This document shows, piece after piece, positions 1-9,019 of a stretch of 64,000 nucleotides of DNA. The stretch spans positions 41,952 through 105,951 of the forward strand of contig JAZLIT010000062.1 in the NCBI GenBank assembly GCA_045617525.1. Direction: 5' to 3'. The notes under the pieces are model-generated. The model was given only the letters and a program-made list of their open reading frames with translations. It searched no databases and had not been told where the DNA came from. The position numbers and the translations under genes were made by a program. The first letter of the stretch is position 1. Each line of letters starts with the position of its first letter. This DNA is from JAZLIT01 sp045617525 (GTDB taxonomy: Bacteria > Bacillota > Bacilli > Bacillales_A > Planococcaceae).

Positions 1-408
1 ATCTGCAAGAATAAAAATAGGTTCCCCATCTTTGAATTTCAATTCAGTAATTGTGCCAGAACCTTCATTCGTAATATTCTTACCATCATCATCAAGCTTT
101 TCTGTCACTTCATGCCATTTTATGTCTTTCCCTATAAAATTCGTATACGCCATAAGCTGAGTTTCTTCCTGGGAAGAAAGCAGGTTCGTCATTGCAGTTG
201 TCATATTTTGCATTTGTTCTAAAGACGAGAATTGAGCCATTTGAGAAATAAAGGCTTTATCATCCATTGGTGCTGTTGGATCTTGGTTTTGTAATTGTGA
301 AATTAAGATTTTCATAAACGCATCTTTGCCTAGAGAACCATTATCGTTTGTTGTAGAAATCTTTTGGCTTGGTGGTTGTAAATAATAATCTGTATTTATC
401 GATGTCAT
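1..408 (-). CDS. flgD: Flagellar hook capping protein FlgD (3' end beyond window)
   Basis: Scaffold cap that guides assembly of the flagellar hook outside the cell. The visible 136 codons carry the conserved N-terminal FlgD block: a run like 'LGKDAFMKILISQLQNQDP' followed by 'FISQMAQFSSLEQM'. The reading frame is open to base 1, so the C-terminal part is missing only because the window ends. The start ATG overlaps the fliK stop codon by four bases (ATGA) and is preceded by a strong GGAGGT ribosome site, so translation is probably coupled. Last visible gene of the fla/che operon here; in B. subtilis flgD also follows fliK. Confidence 0.95.
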   Translation of the reverse strand, partial: MTSINTDYYLQPPSQKISTTNDNGSLGKDAFMKILISQLQNQDPTAPMDDKAFISQMAQFSSLEQMQNMTTAMTNLLSSQEETQLMAYTNFIGKDIKWHEVTEKLDDDGKNITNEGSGTITELKFKDGEPIFILAD

Positions 409-1655
409 GCTTGCACCTCCTCTGTTAAAAATTCGCTAAATGCTTTTTGCTCATCATCAGATTCCTCTTCATTCTCATCCTCATTCTCTTTCGGACGTTG
501 ATTAAAGAAATTTCCAAATAAGCTTTGATCACGTAGATTTCGTTCGGCATCTTGTAGTGATTGGGAAATATCAATACGATCCATTTGAATATTTTGAGCA
601 ACGAAAGCCGTTTTTAATTGATTTAAATTTGAATCGAGCAACTCTTTCGCAGCAGATGTTGACGCTAATAAGCGAGCTGTCATTACACCATTTTGCTGAA
701 CAATTTCAATACGAATTTGCCCTAAGTTTTCAGGGAATAGCTTCAGCATTAGTTTAATTGAACCTTGTTGATTCGAAACTTGGCTACGTTTCAGTAAATT
801 TTCAATTTCTTTCGCTAACGCCTCAGACTGACTAGCAGGGTTCGTCGGCAAATTAACGGTTACTGTACGTACTTGAGAGGATTGCTGATTTTGTTGTAGC
901 ATTCCTTCGTTGTTCGAATTCGATGTTGTTGTTACTACTTCTACCTTTTGCTCGGTAGTCACTGGCTGAAGGAGCTGTTGAAATACAGTTGAACTTGTAG
1001 CTGAATTGGATTGACCTTGTTGATTCGATTGCATAAGTTGGACAATTTGTGGGCCAGCTGTTTCTAATGCATTTTTAAGGTTGGATAATGCATATTGTTG
1101 CTGATATACTGTATCCGTTTTTTCACCAGCTAATTGCGCTAATTTTAAAAACTGAAGCAGTACTGTTGCATCTTCCTCAGATATTGTAGATTCTCCAGAC
1201 ATACCAGTAACTACCTCATTCAGTAGCATCGGTGCTTGTTCTAAAAGAGTCCAAATATCCTGTACATTTGCGCCTTCAAGAGTTAGTTGATCGATAATTT
1301 CTTGTAATTGCTCTTCGTCGACATTCAAAATCGAGAGTAGCGATTCTGCATTAAGAAGTTGGTCTACTGGGATTTCGCTTCCATCAACGCTTACCATTAA
1401 CATCGCTTCATCAACTTCGATACCCAATTCATTTAGGAACTCCTCTAATGAATTCGTCTTCATAATCTTTGATAGTGATTCTGAAGGATCTTCCATAGGC
1501 TCATTCTTTTCAGTTATTTTCGAAGAGTTTGAAGAAACAATTTGATTAAATACTTTACCAAATTTTTCTTTACTTGCAGTATCATGCGTTACTGCTGTTG
1601 TTTTAGGCGCTTTAAAATCTGATTTTATATTGTTCATTGTTTGCATTAGTTTCAT
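405..1655 (-). CDS. fliK: Flagellar hook-length control protein FliK
   Basis: Secreted molecular ruler that sets hook length and triggers the export substrate switch at FlhB. The protein is 416 residues, with a long Gln/Ser/Thr-rich middle typical of FliK. A conserved C-terminal hook-length domain lies at about residues 280-370, with the signature 'LKLFPENLGQIRIEI'. The tail is very acidic (Glu/Asp run near residues 390-405). The ATG is preceded by GGAGGTG at good spacing. Position between ylxF and flgD matches the B. subtilis operon. The N-terminal two thirds are poorly conserved in this family, so the call rests on the C-terminal domain and context. Confidence 0.95.
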   Translation of the reverse strand: MKLMQTMNNIKSDFKAPKTTAVTHDTASKEKFGKVFNQIVSSNSSKITEKNEPMEDPSESLSKIMKTNSLEEFLNELGIEVDEAMLMVSVDGSEIPVDQLLNAESLLSILNVDEEQLQEIIDQLTLEGANVQDIWTLLEQAPMLLNEVVTGMSGESTISEEDATVLLQFLKLAQLAGEKTDTVYQQQYALSNLKNALETAGPQIVQLMQSNQQGQSNSATSSTVFQQLLQPVTTEQKVEVVTTTSNSNNEGMLQQNQQSSQVRTVTVNLPTNPASQSEALAKEIENLLKRSQVSNQQGSIKLMLKLFPENLGQIRIEIVQQNGVMTARLLASTSAAKELLDSNLNQLKTAFVAQNIQMDRIDISQSLQDAERNLRDQSLFGNFFNQRPKENEDENEEESDDEQKAFSEFLTEEVQA

Positions 1656-1683
1656 ATTTTCACCTCCTTTTAACGAAACATTC

Positions 1684-2271
1684 TTAATTTGTTAATAGTT
1701 GTGTATAGCGAGCAGCATCAGCCGGACTCATTTTTTCAAAAATTGCTGTTAATGTTTCTGGTTTCATATTCGATAAAATACGAACAGCTTCAGTATCACT
1801 CATTTGCACAAGAATTGGCGCTGCCTTTTTAGCTGACATTTTTTCAAAAGTAGTTAAAATTTCTTTAAACTCTTTTTTCGACTCTTCTTGACTAATGACT
1901 AGCTTTTCAATTTCATATTGAAGCTGTTCAATCTCCGCTTGTAAATCTTGTTTTTCAACATTTGAAGATTCAAACTTAGTCTGGAACTGTGATATTTCAG
2001 CTTCCTTTTCATGCAATTCAGCTTGTAATGACACTAATTTTTCTTCTGTTTGCGCGGATGAGTTAATTACTTCTTGATCATCTTTTGACGACACAAATGG
2101 TAGCTCATCCAAATACTTAAATACATTTCGATCATTGAACATTGATACGATTAATAAAATCGCTAGGATAAAAAACATCGGTATCAATACCACGTAGAAC
2201 AATTTTTGAAAAATCCCGGGGTTATTTTCAGGCTGCTCTATTCGACTCTTTTCAACTTTTTTTTCCGCCAT
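1684..2271 (-). CDS. ylxF: YlxF/MotE-like flagellar operon membrane protein
   Basis: 195-residue protein with one N-terminal membrane segment (about residues 24-45), a Glu-rich coiled coil (about 75-135) and a C-terminal MgtE N-domain-like repeat region ('MSDTEAVRILSNMKPETLTA'). This architecture is that of YlxF/MotE-type proteins encoded between fliJ and fliK in Bacillales. A role in motor or export-apparatus function is assumed from related proteins and not shown by the sequence. It starts five bases after the fliJ stop, so it is co-transcribed and probably translationally coupled. Confidence 0.85.
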   Translation of the reverse strand: MAEKKVEKSRIEQPENNPGIFQKLFYVVLIPMFFILAILLIVSMFNDRNVFKYLDELPFVSSKDDQEVINSSAQTEEKLVSLQAELHEKEAEISQFQTKFESSNVEKQDLQAEIEQLQYEIEKLVISQEESKKEFKEILTTFEKMSAKKAAPILVQMSDTEAVRILSNMKPETLTAIFEKMSPADAARYTQLLTN

Positions 2272-2275
2272 GAAT

Positions 2276-2722
2276 TCACCTGATTTCCTTCTTGTTATAT
2301 GCCATCGAAGACAGCTCGTCTAATCGAATTACTTCAATTCGCTCTTGCTCTATTTGAAATACCTGCATGTCTTTTTCACGCATTTTTTCATATTTTTTTA
2401 CTTCGATGTTTTTTTCTAATAATTTTTCTTCATGCCAATTCATTTTGACACGTGCCTGTACAACTTTTTTTTGTATATCTTCAATTGTTTTTTCTAAACT
2501 ATCAATAAAACGTGCATAATGATTAATTTCATCAATAGATGCGCCAATTGTTAAGCGCTCATTTTGATAAGCTAATAAATCTTCCTTTTTTTTCAGAAGA
2601 TCATATAATTTCGTTGCTACTTCTTCAAATTGTTTTACAGATTCTTTATATGTAAGTTCAGTTTGAGTTTTTTCTTGCTCACGAACATCCAAAATCTTCT
2701 CAAAGCGATATTGATATGCCAT
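2276..2722 (-). CDS. fliJ: Flagellar export chaperone FliJ
   Basis: 148-residue, almost entirely helical, Lys/Glu-rich protein. It is the small coiled-coil stalk that inserts into the FliI ATPase ring and helps couple ATP hydrolysis to export. The N-terminus 'YQYRFEKILDVREQEKTQ' is typical of FliJ. It lies two bases downstream of fliI and five upstream of ylxF, as in the B. subtilis operon. Confidence 0.93.
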   Translation of the reverse strand: MAYQYRFEKILDVREQEKTQTELTYKESVKQFEEVATKLYDLLKKKEDLLAYQNERLTIGASIDEINHYARFIDSLEKTIEDIQKKVVQARVKMNWHEEKLLEKNIEVKKYEKMREKDMQVFQIEQERIEVIRLDELSSMAYNKKEIR

Positions 2723-2724
2723 TG

Positions 2725-4059
2725 TTAATTCGTACCACCATTCGATAATGCAACTAACTCATTTACCGTATTCTGTAGAGAAATTTTATCTTTATATCCC
2801 TGCTTCAAGAATGCTGTTATAAGTGGTTCATATTGAATCGCTTCATCAATTTCTCTCGATGTACCACGCTTATAAGCACCGATATTAATTAGATCCTCTG
2901 ATTTTGTGTACGTATAATATAATTCTCGTAATCTAGTCGCAGCTTGTATATGTTCCGGACTAGAAATATGATTCATTAAACGGCTGACACTCTTCAAAAC
3001 ATTAATCGCTGGATACTGACCTTTATTGGCCAATGTTCGATCTAAGACGATATGTCCATCCAATATCCCTCGTACTGCATCAGCAATAGGTTCATTCATG
3101 TCATCACCATCTACAAGTACTGTATAGAACGCTGTAATCGTACCGTTTAAATTAGTGCCTGTACGCTCTAGTAGTTTCGGTAATATCGCAAATACAGACG
3201 GTGTATACCCTCTTGTTGCAGGGGGTTCGCCAATAGCGAGGCCCACTTCACGTTGAGCCATAGCTACACGAGTAACTGAGTCCATCATCAACATAACATT
3301 CATACCGCGGTCACGGAAATATTCCGCAATTGCAGTTGCTGTAAATGCAGCCTTGATTCTCATCAAAGCTGGTTGGTCACTTGTGGCAGCCACTACGATT
3401 GAACGACTTAATCCTTCTGGGCCTAGATCACGCTCGATAAACTCACGTACCTCACGTCCACGCTCTCCTACTAGTGCAATAACATTTAATTCTGCCGTCG
3501 TATTTCGAGCGATCATTCCAAGTAGTGTACTTTTACCTACCCCAGAACCCGCAAATATACCGACACGTTGTCCACTTCCTACAGTTAACATGCCATCAAT
3601 TGCTTTAACTCCAACTTCTAACTGTTCATTAATAGGTGGTCGCGTTAAAGGATTAGGTGGTTCTTGTTCCGTTTGAACAGTTGCTAAGCCACGAGGTAAT
3701 GCGTAGCCATCAAATGGATTGCCCATTGAATCTAACACTTTCCCAATTAACTCTGGGCCCACTTTAATTTCAAGTGGAGAGCCGGTACCTTCAACTAAAC
3801 AACCTGTAGAAATATCTCGTAGTGATGAAAATGGCATCAAAATAACGATTTCATCTTTAAATCCAACGACTTCTGCCAAAATAATTTGAGCTCCATTTGA
3901 CGTTGAGTTTACATGTATTTTACACACATCGCCGATTGAACTTGCTGGCCCTTGAGATTCAATCATTAATCCGACAACTCGTGTTACACGTCCAAATTTT
4001 TTAAATGTTTGGATTTCAGAAACCTGTTCGATTAACTGAGCTGTTTTCATCGCTTTCAT
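2725..4059 (-). CDS. fliI: Flagellum-specific ATPase FliI
   Basis: ATPase of the flagellar type III export apparatus, related to F1 beta subunits, acting at the cytoplasmic base of the motor. The Walker A loop is 'AGSGVGKST' at residues 170-178. The Walker B region 'NVMLMMDSVTR' lies near 255-265, followed by 'GEPPATRGYTPSVFA'. The length of 444 residues is normal. The first ATG overlaps the fliH stop as ATGA; a second ATG four codons in (base 4050) is also possible because the upstream AGGA suits either. Confidence 0.97.
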   Translation of the reverse strand: MKAMKTAQLIEQVSEIQTFKKFGRVTRVVGLMIESQGPASSIGDVCKIHVNSTSNGAQIILAEVVGFKDEIVILMPFSSLRDISTGCLVEGTGSPLEIKVGPELIGKVLDSMGNPFDGYALPRGLATVQTEQEPPNPLTRPPINEQLEVGVKAIDGMLTVGSGQRVGIFAGSGVGKSTLLGMIARNTTAELNVIALVGERGREVREFIERDLGPEGLSRSIVVAATSDQPALMRIKAAFTATAIAEYFRDRGMNVMLMMDSVTRVAMAQREVGLAIGEPPATRGYTPSVFAILPKLLERTGTNLNGTITAFYTVLVDGDDMNEPIADAVRGILDGHIVLDRTLANKGQYPAINVLKSVSRLMNHISSPEHIQAATRLRELYYTYTKSEDLINIGAYKRGTSREIDEAIQYEPLITAFLKQGYKDKISLQNTVNELVALSNGGTN

Positions 4060-4850
4060 TCCTTGCTATCTAAAATTTCATTCAGCTTGATACGCAACTC
4101 TTTCAGTTGTTCATCTATTGAAACGATTACACGACCGTGACTTGTTTCAATATAACTTTCTAACTCTTGTAAATCCTCGTTAACAAAAATTAAAAATTGG
4201 ACATCTGGCGGGAACATTTCTGCAAGTTCATCACGATGTTTTGTAATAAGCGCATAATATTCTGGCGCAACATATATTTTTATATTTTGGAGCTCTCTAA
4301 CTTCTTTTAAGCCTCTTTTTATAATAGATAAAAAGGCCTCTTCACTCGAATCAATTTCGTACCCAATGATTTTCTCTGCGCATTTCAAAGCTAAATCGAG
4401 TATGACTTGTTCTTGATCTTCTAGATATTTTTCAGCGTTCTGCCTAGCCTGCAGCATTGTATCATTACTTATTATTAATTGTTGTTCCATTGATGTATTT
4501 GCCTTATTATGACCTTCCTCATACCCTTGACTAAAAGCTTCTTCATGAGCAAGTTGTTGAAGCTGTACTTTTTCTTCTTCCCAAAGCTGCTTTAACTGTT
4601 CAATTGACTCAAGCTGAACGGCTTGATAGTGTTCAAATTCCGCTCGCTCCTTGTCAATCAGTTGTTTCGCTTCTTCTAAAAGCCGATTTCTTTCTTCTAA
4701 AACTTCCTCAATCGTTAATTGATGCTCTTCAGGTTCAAGAGGCTCATCTAAAGGTTCTGGCTCAAACATATCTAGAAGTTGAATTTCGATTGTATGCGTT
4801 TTTAATTGCTGTGCTTGGACGCCACGGATGATTCTAGACAATGACGTCAT
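4056..4850 (-). CDS. fliH: Flagellar assembly protein FliH
   Basis: Regulator and stator of the FliI ATPase. The frame is open for 276 codons, but I place the start at the internal ATG giving 'MTSLSRIIRG'. The longer form would begin with weak ribosome-binding sequence inside fliG, and FliH proteins typically begin with a short 'SLSxII' stretch. The resulting protein has 264 residues: a long Glu/Gln-rich coiled coil (about 50-130), then the conserved C-terminal half resembling the peripheral stalk of F-type ATPases. It overlaps the end of fliG by 17 bases and the start of fliI by four. Confidence 0.9.
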   Translation of the reverse strand: MTSLSRIIRGVQAQQLKTHTIEIQLLDMFEPEPLDEPLEPEEHQLTIEEVLEERNRLLEEAKQLIDKERAEFEHYQAVQLESIEQLKQLWEEEKVQLQQLAHEEAFSQGYEEGHNKANTSMEQQLIISNDTMLQARQNAEKYLEDQEQVILDLALKCAEKIIGYEIDSSEEAFLSIIKRGLKEVRELQNIKIYVAPEYYALITKHRDELAEMFPPDVQFLIFVNEDLQELESYIETSHGRVIVSIDEQLKELRIKLNEILDSKE

Positions 4851-5847
4851 CTCCTCCACCACGAGCGATAATAATTTCACCCGCATCTTCTAAACGGCGA
4901 ATTACGGCAACGATTCGAGATTGTGCCTCTTCTACATCGCGTAGTCGAACTGGACCCATAATTTGCATCTCGTCTTTAAATGTATCAGCCATACGCTGAG
5001 ACATATTTCGGAAAATGATTTCTTTTACTTCTTCACTTGAAACTTTCATAGATAATAATAAATCTTCGTTCTCACAGTCACGAATAACACGTTGAATCGA
5101 ACGGTTATCCAGTGTAACGATATCTTCGAACACAAACATACGCTTCTTGATTTCTTCCGCAAGCTCTGGATCTTGGATTTCAAGTGCATCGAGAATGGTT
5201 TTTTCTGTTTGACGATCTACACCATTCAATACTTCAACCACTGCATCTACGCCACCTGTTTCCGTGTAATCCTGCGTAACAGTCGAAGAAAGCTTTCTTT
5301 CCAGTACCGATTCAATTTCACTGATTACCTCAGGTGAAGTAGATTCCATTGTTGCGATACGTTTTGCTATATCTGCCTGAACTTCTTGCGGTAAAGATGA
5401 TAAAATTACCCCAGCTTGACCTGCTTCTAAGTAAGATAAAATTAACGCAATTGTTTGTGGGTGCTCATTTTGAATAAAGTTAAAAATTTGAGCCGGATCT
5501 GCTTTTCTAGCAAAATCAAATGGTCGAACTTGTAAGGACGATGTAAGTCGATTTAATATCGCTTGCGCTTGGTCTACGCCTAATGCTTTCTCAAGTACAG
5601 TCTTCGCATAACCGATACCGCCTTGCGTAATGTAATCTTGTGCTAGTGCAATTTGGTGGAATTCTTCAATGATTTCTTCTTTTACACTTGCTTCAACTTT
5701 TTTAACACCCGATATTTCGAGTGTTAAACGTTCAATTTCTTCCTCGGATAGATGTTTATATACCGAGGCGGATACTTCGGGCCCTAAAGAGATTAACAGT
5801 AAGGCTGCTTTTTGCTTGCCTGATAATTCTTTATCCTTTTTAGACAT
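4834..5847 (-). CDS. fliG: Flagellar motor switch protein FliG
   Basis: C-ring rotor protein that touches the stator and generates torque. The 337 residues show the usual order: an N-terminal FliF-binding domain, a middle domain with 'NEHPQTIALILSYL' (the EHPQR-type motif, here EHPQT), and a C-terminal domain containing 'FVFEDIVTLDNRSIQRVIR'. The latter carries the charged residues known to face the stator. Ribosome site GGAGG is well spaced. It begins 14 bases after fliF, as expected for partners that form the MS/C ring together. Confidence 0.97.
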   Translation of the reverse strand: MSKKDKELSGKQKAALLLISLGPEVSASVYKHLSEEEIERLTLEISGVKKVEASVKEEIIEEFHQIALAQDYITQGGIGYAKTVLEKALGVDQAQAILNRLTSSLQVRPFDFARKADPAQIFNFIQNEHPQTIALILSYLEAGQAGVILSSLPQEVQADIAKRIATMESTSPEVISEIESVLERKLSSTVTQDYTETGGVDAVVEVLNGVDRQTEKTILDALEIQDPELAEEIKKRMFVFEDIVTLDNRSIQRVIRDCENEDLLLSMKVSSEEVKEIIFRNMSQRMADTFKDEMQIMGPVRLRDVEEAQSRIVAVIRRLEDAGEIIIARGGGDDVIV

Positions 5848-5861
5848 AGCTCAACCTCCTA

Positions 5862-7463
5862 CTAATCTTCAGCAATCCAACTACGTAATAACTTCGCAAA
5901 ATCGTCTGGCTTATCTTTCGCCATTTTTTCTAGTTGCTTACGTCGCATTGTTGCATCTGTTTCTTTTTCTTCTCCAAGATCTTCAATGAATAATTCTTGT
6001 TGTTGTTCGATAATTAACTCTTCTTGTGCTTGTTGCTTCGCTTTACGAGATCGTAGGATAAAGAATACTAATAGCGCAATTGCAACTACTAGGACGCCTC
6101 CTAGCACCCATAACCACCAAGGTATAGTAAACTCAGTGTTTGCATCATCTGAAGCGTTACCATAGAACGGTTGTAATAATACAACAATGTTATTCTCAAT
6201 TTCTTCATCTGTTAATGCTGTTGCTACTTCAGAATCTAATGATGTACGAACAATTGTCGTTAATAGTTTTTCAATATCCGCTTGTACTATTTCAGTTTGG
6301 GCTTCGTCAGCACCTTCTTCTAATGCTGGTGGTTCAACCATTACTTGAATCCCAATATTTTTGATTTTAAACGGACTTTCTTGAATTTCTTTTCGAATAC
6401 GATTTACTTCATTGTTAATCGTTTCTTCAATTCGTTCGTAATCTCCATTACTATTTGTACCCTCTACGTAGTCAATGAAATTATCCGTAACGTTTCCTGC
6501 TTCTGGTGATCCTGTAGCTGCAGCATTTCCCGTATAGTTTTCCATGATACTTTGCGCACTAATTGCAATTCCTGCCATGTTTTCTTCATCAACTGGCGTT
6601 ACTAGGTTTTCTTCGCGATTTTCTTGTTTAAAATCGATGCTTGTCGTTACAGAAACGGCAACCTTGTCCTCACCCATCATAGTAGAAAGCATATTTTGAA
6701 CCTGGCGTTGTAAATCACGCTCAATTGTTTTCTTGATTGCCATTTGACCTTCAACTGATCCAACTGAGTTCCCACCATTTGCCGTCGCACCATTCAAATC
6801 AAAATATTCCGAGTGCTGATTGGAAATGGTAATGTTTTCAGTCTTTAAGTTAGGAATACTTTTCGCGACTAAGTTGTATAAAGTCGTAATTTGCTCATCC
6901 GAGAATTTTTGTCCCGCATTTGTGTTCAAAATAATCGCAGCTGTTGATTCGGCCGTTTGATCAGTCACAAACAACCCTTCTTTTGGCAATGTAATTTGAA
7001 CACTTGCAGATTTAACGCCTTCAATTTGCTTTAGCATATTCGCTAGTTCTGTTTCAGTTTGCGCTTTTTTCAATAAGTTGAATTCGTTATCAGTCATACC
7101 AAATCCGGCGTTTTCTGCGAAGAACGCCGATGTTATGCCGCCTGAATTCGGATATCCTTGACCTACTAATGACACCGTTACAGCATCAACTTGACTATCT
7201 GGCACAAGAATTTGTGTCCCACCAGCCGCAATTTCAAACGGAGTCCCTTGTGCAGTTAATACTTCTTGTATTTGAGAAACTTCACTGATTGATAAATCTG
7301 TGAAAATTGGTACCATCGTTGTTCTCGATGATAAATATGTAATAATACTTGCCAGCGCAATAATTAGCACAACTCCTCCAATCATTACGCCTTTCTGATT
7401 TTTCGTGCGACTCGACCAAAATTGCGAAGAGTCTGTTTTTACTTTTGTTAATCGTTCATTCAT
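5862..7463 (-). CDS. fliF: Flagellar MS-ring protein FliF
   Basis: 533-residue protein forming the membrane MS-ring on which the basal body is built. A membrane segment lies at about residues 26-44 and a second near 440-465 ('WWLWVLGGVLVVAIALLVFF'). Between them is a large extracellular part with ring-building motifs, including 'GYPNSGGITSAFF'. The cytoplasmic C-terminus ('DDFAKLLRSWIAED') is the FliG-binding tail. The start is supported by GGAGGATT. Confidence 0.97.
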   Translation of the reverse strand: MNERLTKVKTDSSQFWSSRTKNQKGVMIGGVVLIIALASIITYLSSRTTMVPIFTDLSISEVSQIQEVLTAQGTPFEIAAGGTQILVPDSQVDAVTVSLVGQGYPNSGGITSAFFAENAGFGMTDNEFNLLKKAQTETELANMLKQIEGVKSASVQITLPKEGLFVTDQTAESTAAIILNTNAGQKFSDEQITTLYNLVAKSIPNLKTENITISNQHSEYFDLNGATANGGNSVGSVEGQMAIKKTIERDLQRQVQNMLSTMMGEDKVAVSVTTSIDFKQENREENLVTPVDEENMAGIAISAQSIMENYTGNAAATGSPEAGNVTDNFIDYVEGTNSNGDYERIEETINNEVNRIRKEIQESPFKIKNIGIQVMVEPPALEEGADEAQTEIVQADIEKLLTTIVRTSLDSEVATALTDEEIENNIVVLLQPFYGNASDDANTEFTIPWWLWVLGGVLVVAIALLVFFILRSRKAKQQAQEELIIEQQQELFIEDLGEEKETDATMRRKQLEKMAKDKPDDFAKLLRSWIAED

Positions 7464-7520
7464 TTAAGAATCCTCCGGTTAAAGTGAAGACCCAACAATC
7501 TCTGATTCTTGTAAAGGAGA

Positions 7521-7832
7521 TTAAATCGACATACGCATCATTTCTTGGTATGCTTCGACAGCCTTATTTCGAACTTCCATTGTTGCGCTCAGCGTGATTG
7601 AAGCTTTTTGTGAAGTAATCATTACTTCGTGTAGCTCTACATCTCCACCATTAATTAGTTTATTTGTTAAATCGTCTGATTGAATTTGCTGATTATTTAC
7701 ATTCGCAATTGCATCTTTAAGTGTTGCTGCGAAGTTTTGTTGAGCCTCAGAAGACGTAACCGGTTTAGAAATTTTATTAACTTCATTAATCGATTGTGTT
7801 GGTGTCCACGAAGACACTGCATTAATTGCCAT
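7521..7832 (-). CDS. fliE: Flagellar hook-basal body protein FliE
   Basis: Small adaptor between the MS-ring and the rod. I choose the ATG giving 'MAINAVSS', because the AGGGTGAG ribosome site sits about nine bases upstream. A GTG two codons earlier is in frame but too close to that site. The product has 103 residues, with the conserved C-terminal helix region 'LHEVMITSQKASITLSATME'. Gene order flgB-flgC-fliE-fliF is the standard one. Confidence 0.93.
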   Translation of the reverse strand: MAINAVSSWTPTQSINEVNKISKPVTSSEAQQNFAATLKDAIANVNNQQIQSDDLTNKLINGGDVELHEVMITSQKASITLSATMEVRNKAVEAYQEMMRMSI

Positions 7833-7853
7833 TTCCACTCACCCTTTTTAATC

Positions 7854-8315
7854 TTATTTTCCAATTTCTAATGCCTTTGTTAACATCGATTTATTCGCAT
7901 TAAAAACCGTTACATTTGCTTCATATGATCTTGTAGCTGAAATTAAATCAACCATCTCTTTTAGTAGATCTACATTCGAATGTTTTACATACCCATTCTC
8001 ATCTGCATCTATATTTGTTGGATCGTATACTAATTTAAACTCTGTTTCAGTATCTTCTTTAATTTCAGTTACTCTAACACCATTACCAACATTCCCGTTT
8101 TCCGAAATCCCCCTTGCTTGATTTAAGAAACTTGAAAACTGGCCAGTATCTTCGGTAAGTTGAACTGATTTTTTTCTATATGGTTCCCATTCCCCATCAA
8201 CTTGTTTCGCACGTGTCGAATCAACATTCGCAATGTTTGACGAAATAACATCCATACGTAACCTTTGAGCTGTTAGTGCAGAAGCCGTTGTATTCATACT
8301 ACCAAATATCGACAT
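7854..8315 (-). CDS. flgC: Flagellar proximal rod protein FlgC
   Basis: 153-residue axial rod subunit. The N-terminal motif 'RLRMDVISSNIANVDSTR' (ANxxT-type) and the C-terminal helix 'EMVDLISATRSYEANVTVFN' are diagnostic of FlgC. It lies two bases from flgB and 21 bases from fliE in the operon. Exported by the flagellar type III system without a cleavable signal. Confidence 0.97.
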   Translation of the reverse strand: MSIFGSMNTTASALTAQRLRMDVISSNIANVDSTRAKQVDGEWEPYRKKSVQLTEDTGQFSSFLNQARGISENGNVGNGVRVTEIKEDTETEFKLVYDPTNIDADENGYVKHSNVDLLKEMVDLISATRSYEANVTVFNANKSMLTKALEIGK

Positions 8316-8317
8316 AG

Positions 8318-8710
8318 CTATTTACCTCCCTTAATTACAGTATTAAGCGAATTAAGTTTTCCACTGACACGCTCAATTAACGCATTATAATAGATTGAGT
8401 TCTCAGCCAATTTCGCTTGTTCTGCATCCATATTAACGCCGTTCCCATTTGCACGGGCCTTATAATTATCGTAGCTATATGCACCAACACTCGATTGATC
8501 CATTGTAAATTCATAATGACGTGTGTCACTTTTGAATGCAGCCGTTGAATTATTTTGCGCTGATTCTAAAACCATTTTAAAACTGACATCTTTCGCCTTA
8601 TAATTCGGTGTATCGACATTCGCAATATTTTGAGCAATTGCTTTGTTTTTTAATGTCGAATAAGAAAGTCCGTTTTCCAGGTTACTAATTGTCCCTCCAA
8701 ATAAGTTCAA
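8318..8710 (-). CDS. flgB: Flagellar proximal rod protein FlgB
   Basis: Rod subunit and first gene of the fla/che operon. I place the start at a TTG codon giving 'MNLFGGTISNLENGLS' (130 residues). The strong AGAGGTG ribosome site is six bases upstream of it, whereas a GTG further upstream lies inside that site. The start matches the family pattern 'LF-GT-NLE'. Conserved 'NIANVDTPNYKAKDV' is present. The reverse-strand leader ahead of it should hold the operon promoter. Confidence 0.92.
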   Translation of the reverse strand: MNLFGGTISNLENGLSYSTLKNKAIAQNIANVDTPNYKAKDVSFKMVLESAQNNSTAAFKSDTRHYEFTMDQSSVGAYSYDNYKARANGNGVNMDAEQAKLAENSIYYNALIERVSGKLNSLNTVIKGGK

Positions 8711-8970
8711 TATTTTCACCTCTTACTAATTTTTTTAAAACCACAAAATTCATATTAATAGTTTAATTGTAAAGAATATAATACCTAGTGTCTATTGTCT
8801 TTTGGTCATTTTTGATAGGATATTAAGACTATCTTTTGCCATAACAACTCTAAATTGTATGGTATTTTACAATTGCCAGTGATATTCCTCATGTATGACT
8901 GTGTAGTTTTCCCCAAAAACTGTGTCGATTAAAATATGAATTCAAATATCAAAATTCGACTTTTTTAGAC
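8711..8970 (-). promoter_or_regulatory. Leader and promoter region of the flagellar operon
   Basis: About 260 bases without a gene between the codY terminator and flgB. It should contain the fla/che promoter. A TATTAT at 8779-8784 (minus strand) could be a -10 box, but I see no convincing -35 partner. An imperfect dyad 'AGTTTT-CCCCA-AAAACT' at 8905-8921 loosely resembles a CodY box but has several mismatches. No sigma-D-type promoter was found. Confidence 0.35.
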
Positions 8971-9008
8971 AAAAAAAGAAGACTCCATTTTTTAAACGGA
9001 GTCTTCTT
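8971..9008 (-). terminator. Rho-independent terminator of codY
   Basis: A perfect 11-bp stem (AAGAAGACTCC / GGAGTCTTCTT) with an 11-base loop is followed on the minus strand by a run of seven T. It lies 12 bases after the codY stop and separates codY from the flagellar operon. Confidence 0.9.
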
Positions 9009-9019
9009 GTTATTAAAAC

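Noticed and set aside
4851..4886. Upstream 12-codon extension of fliH inside fliG
   Set aside because: Weak ribosome site and the family begins at the internal ATG ('SLSxII').
8905..8921. CodY-like dyad AGTTTT-CCCCA-AAAACT in the flagellar operon leader
   Set aside because: About five mismatches to the CodY consensus; attractive because CodY represses fla/che in B. subtilis, but too weak to claim.
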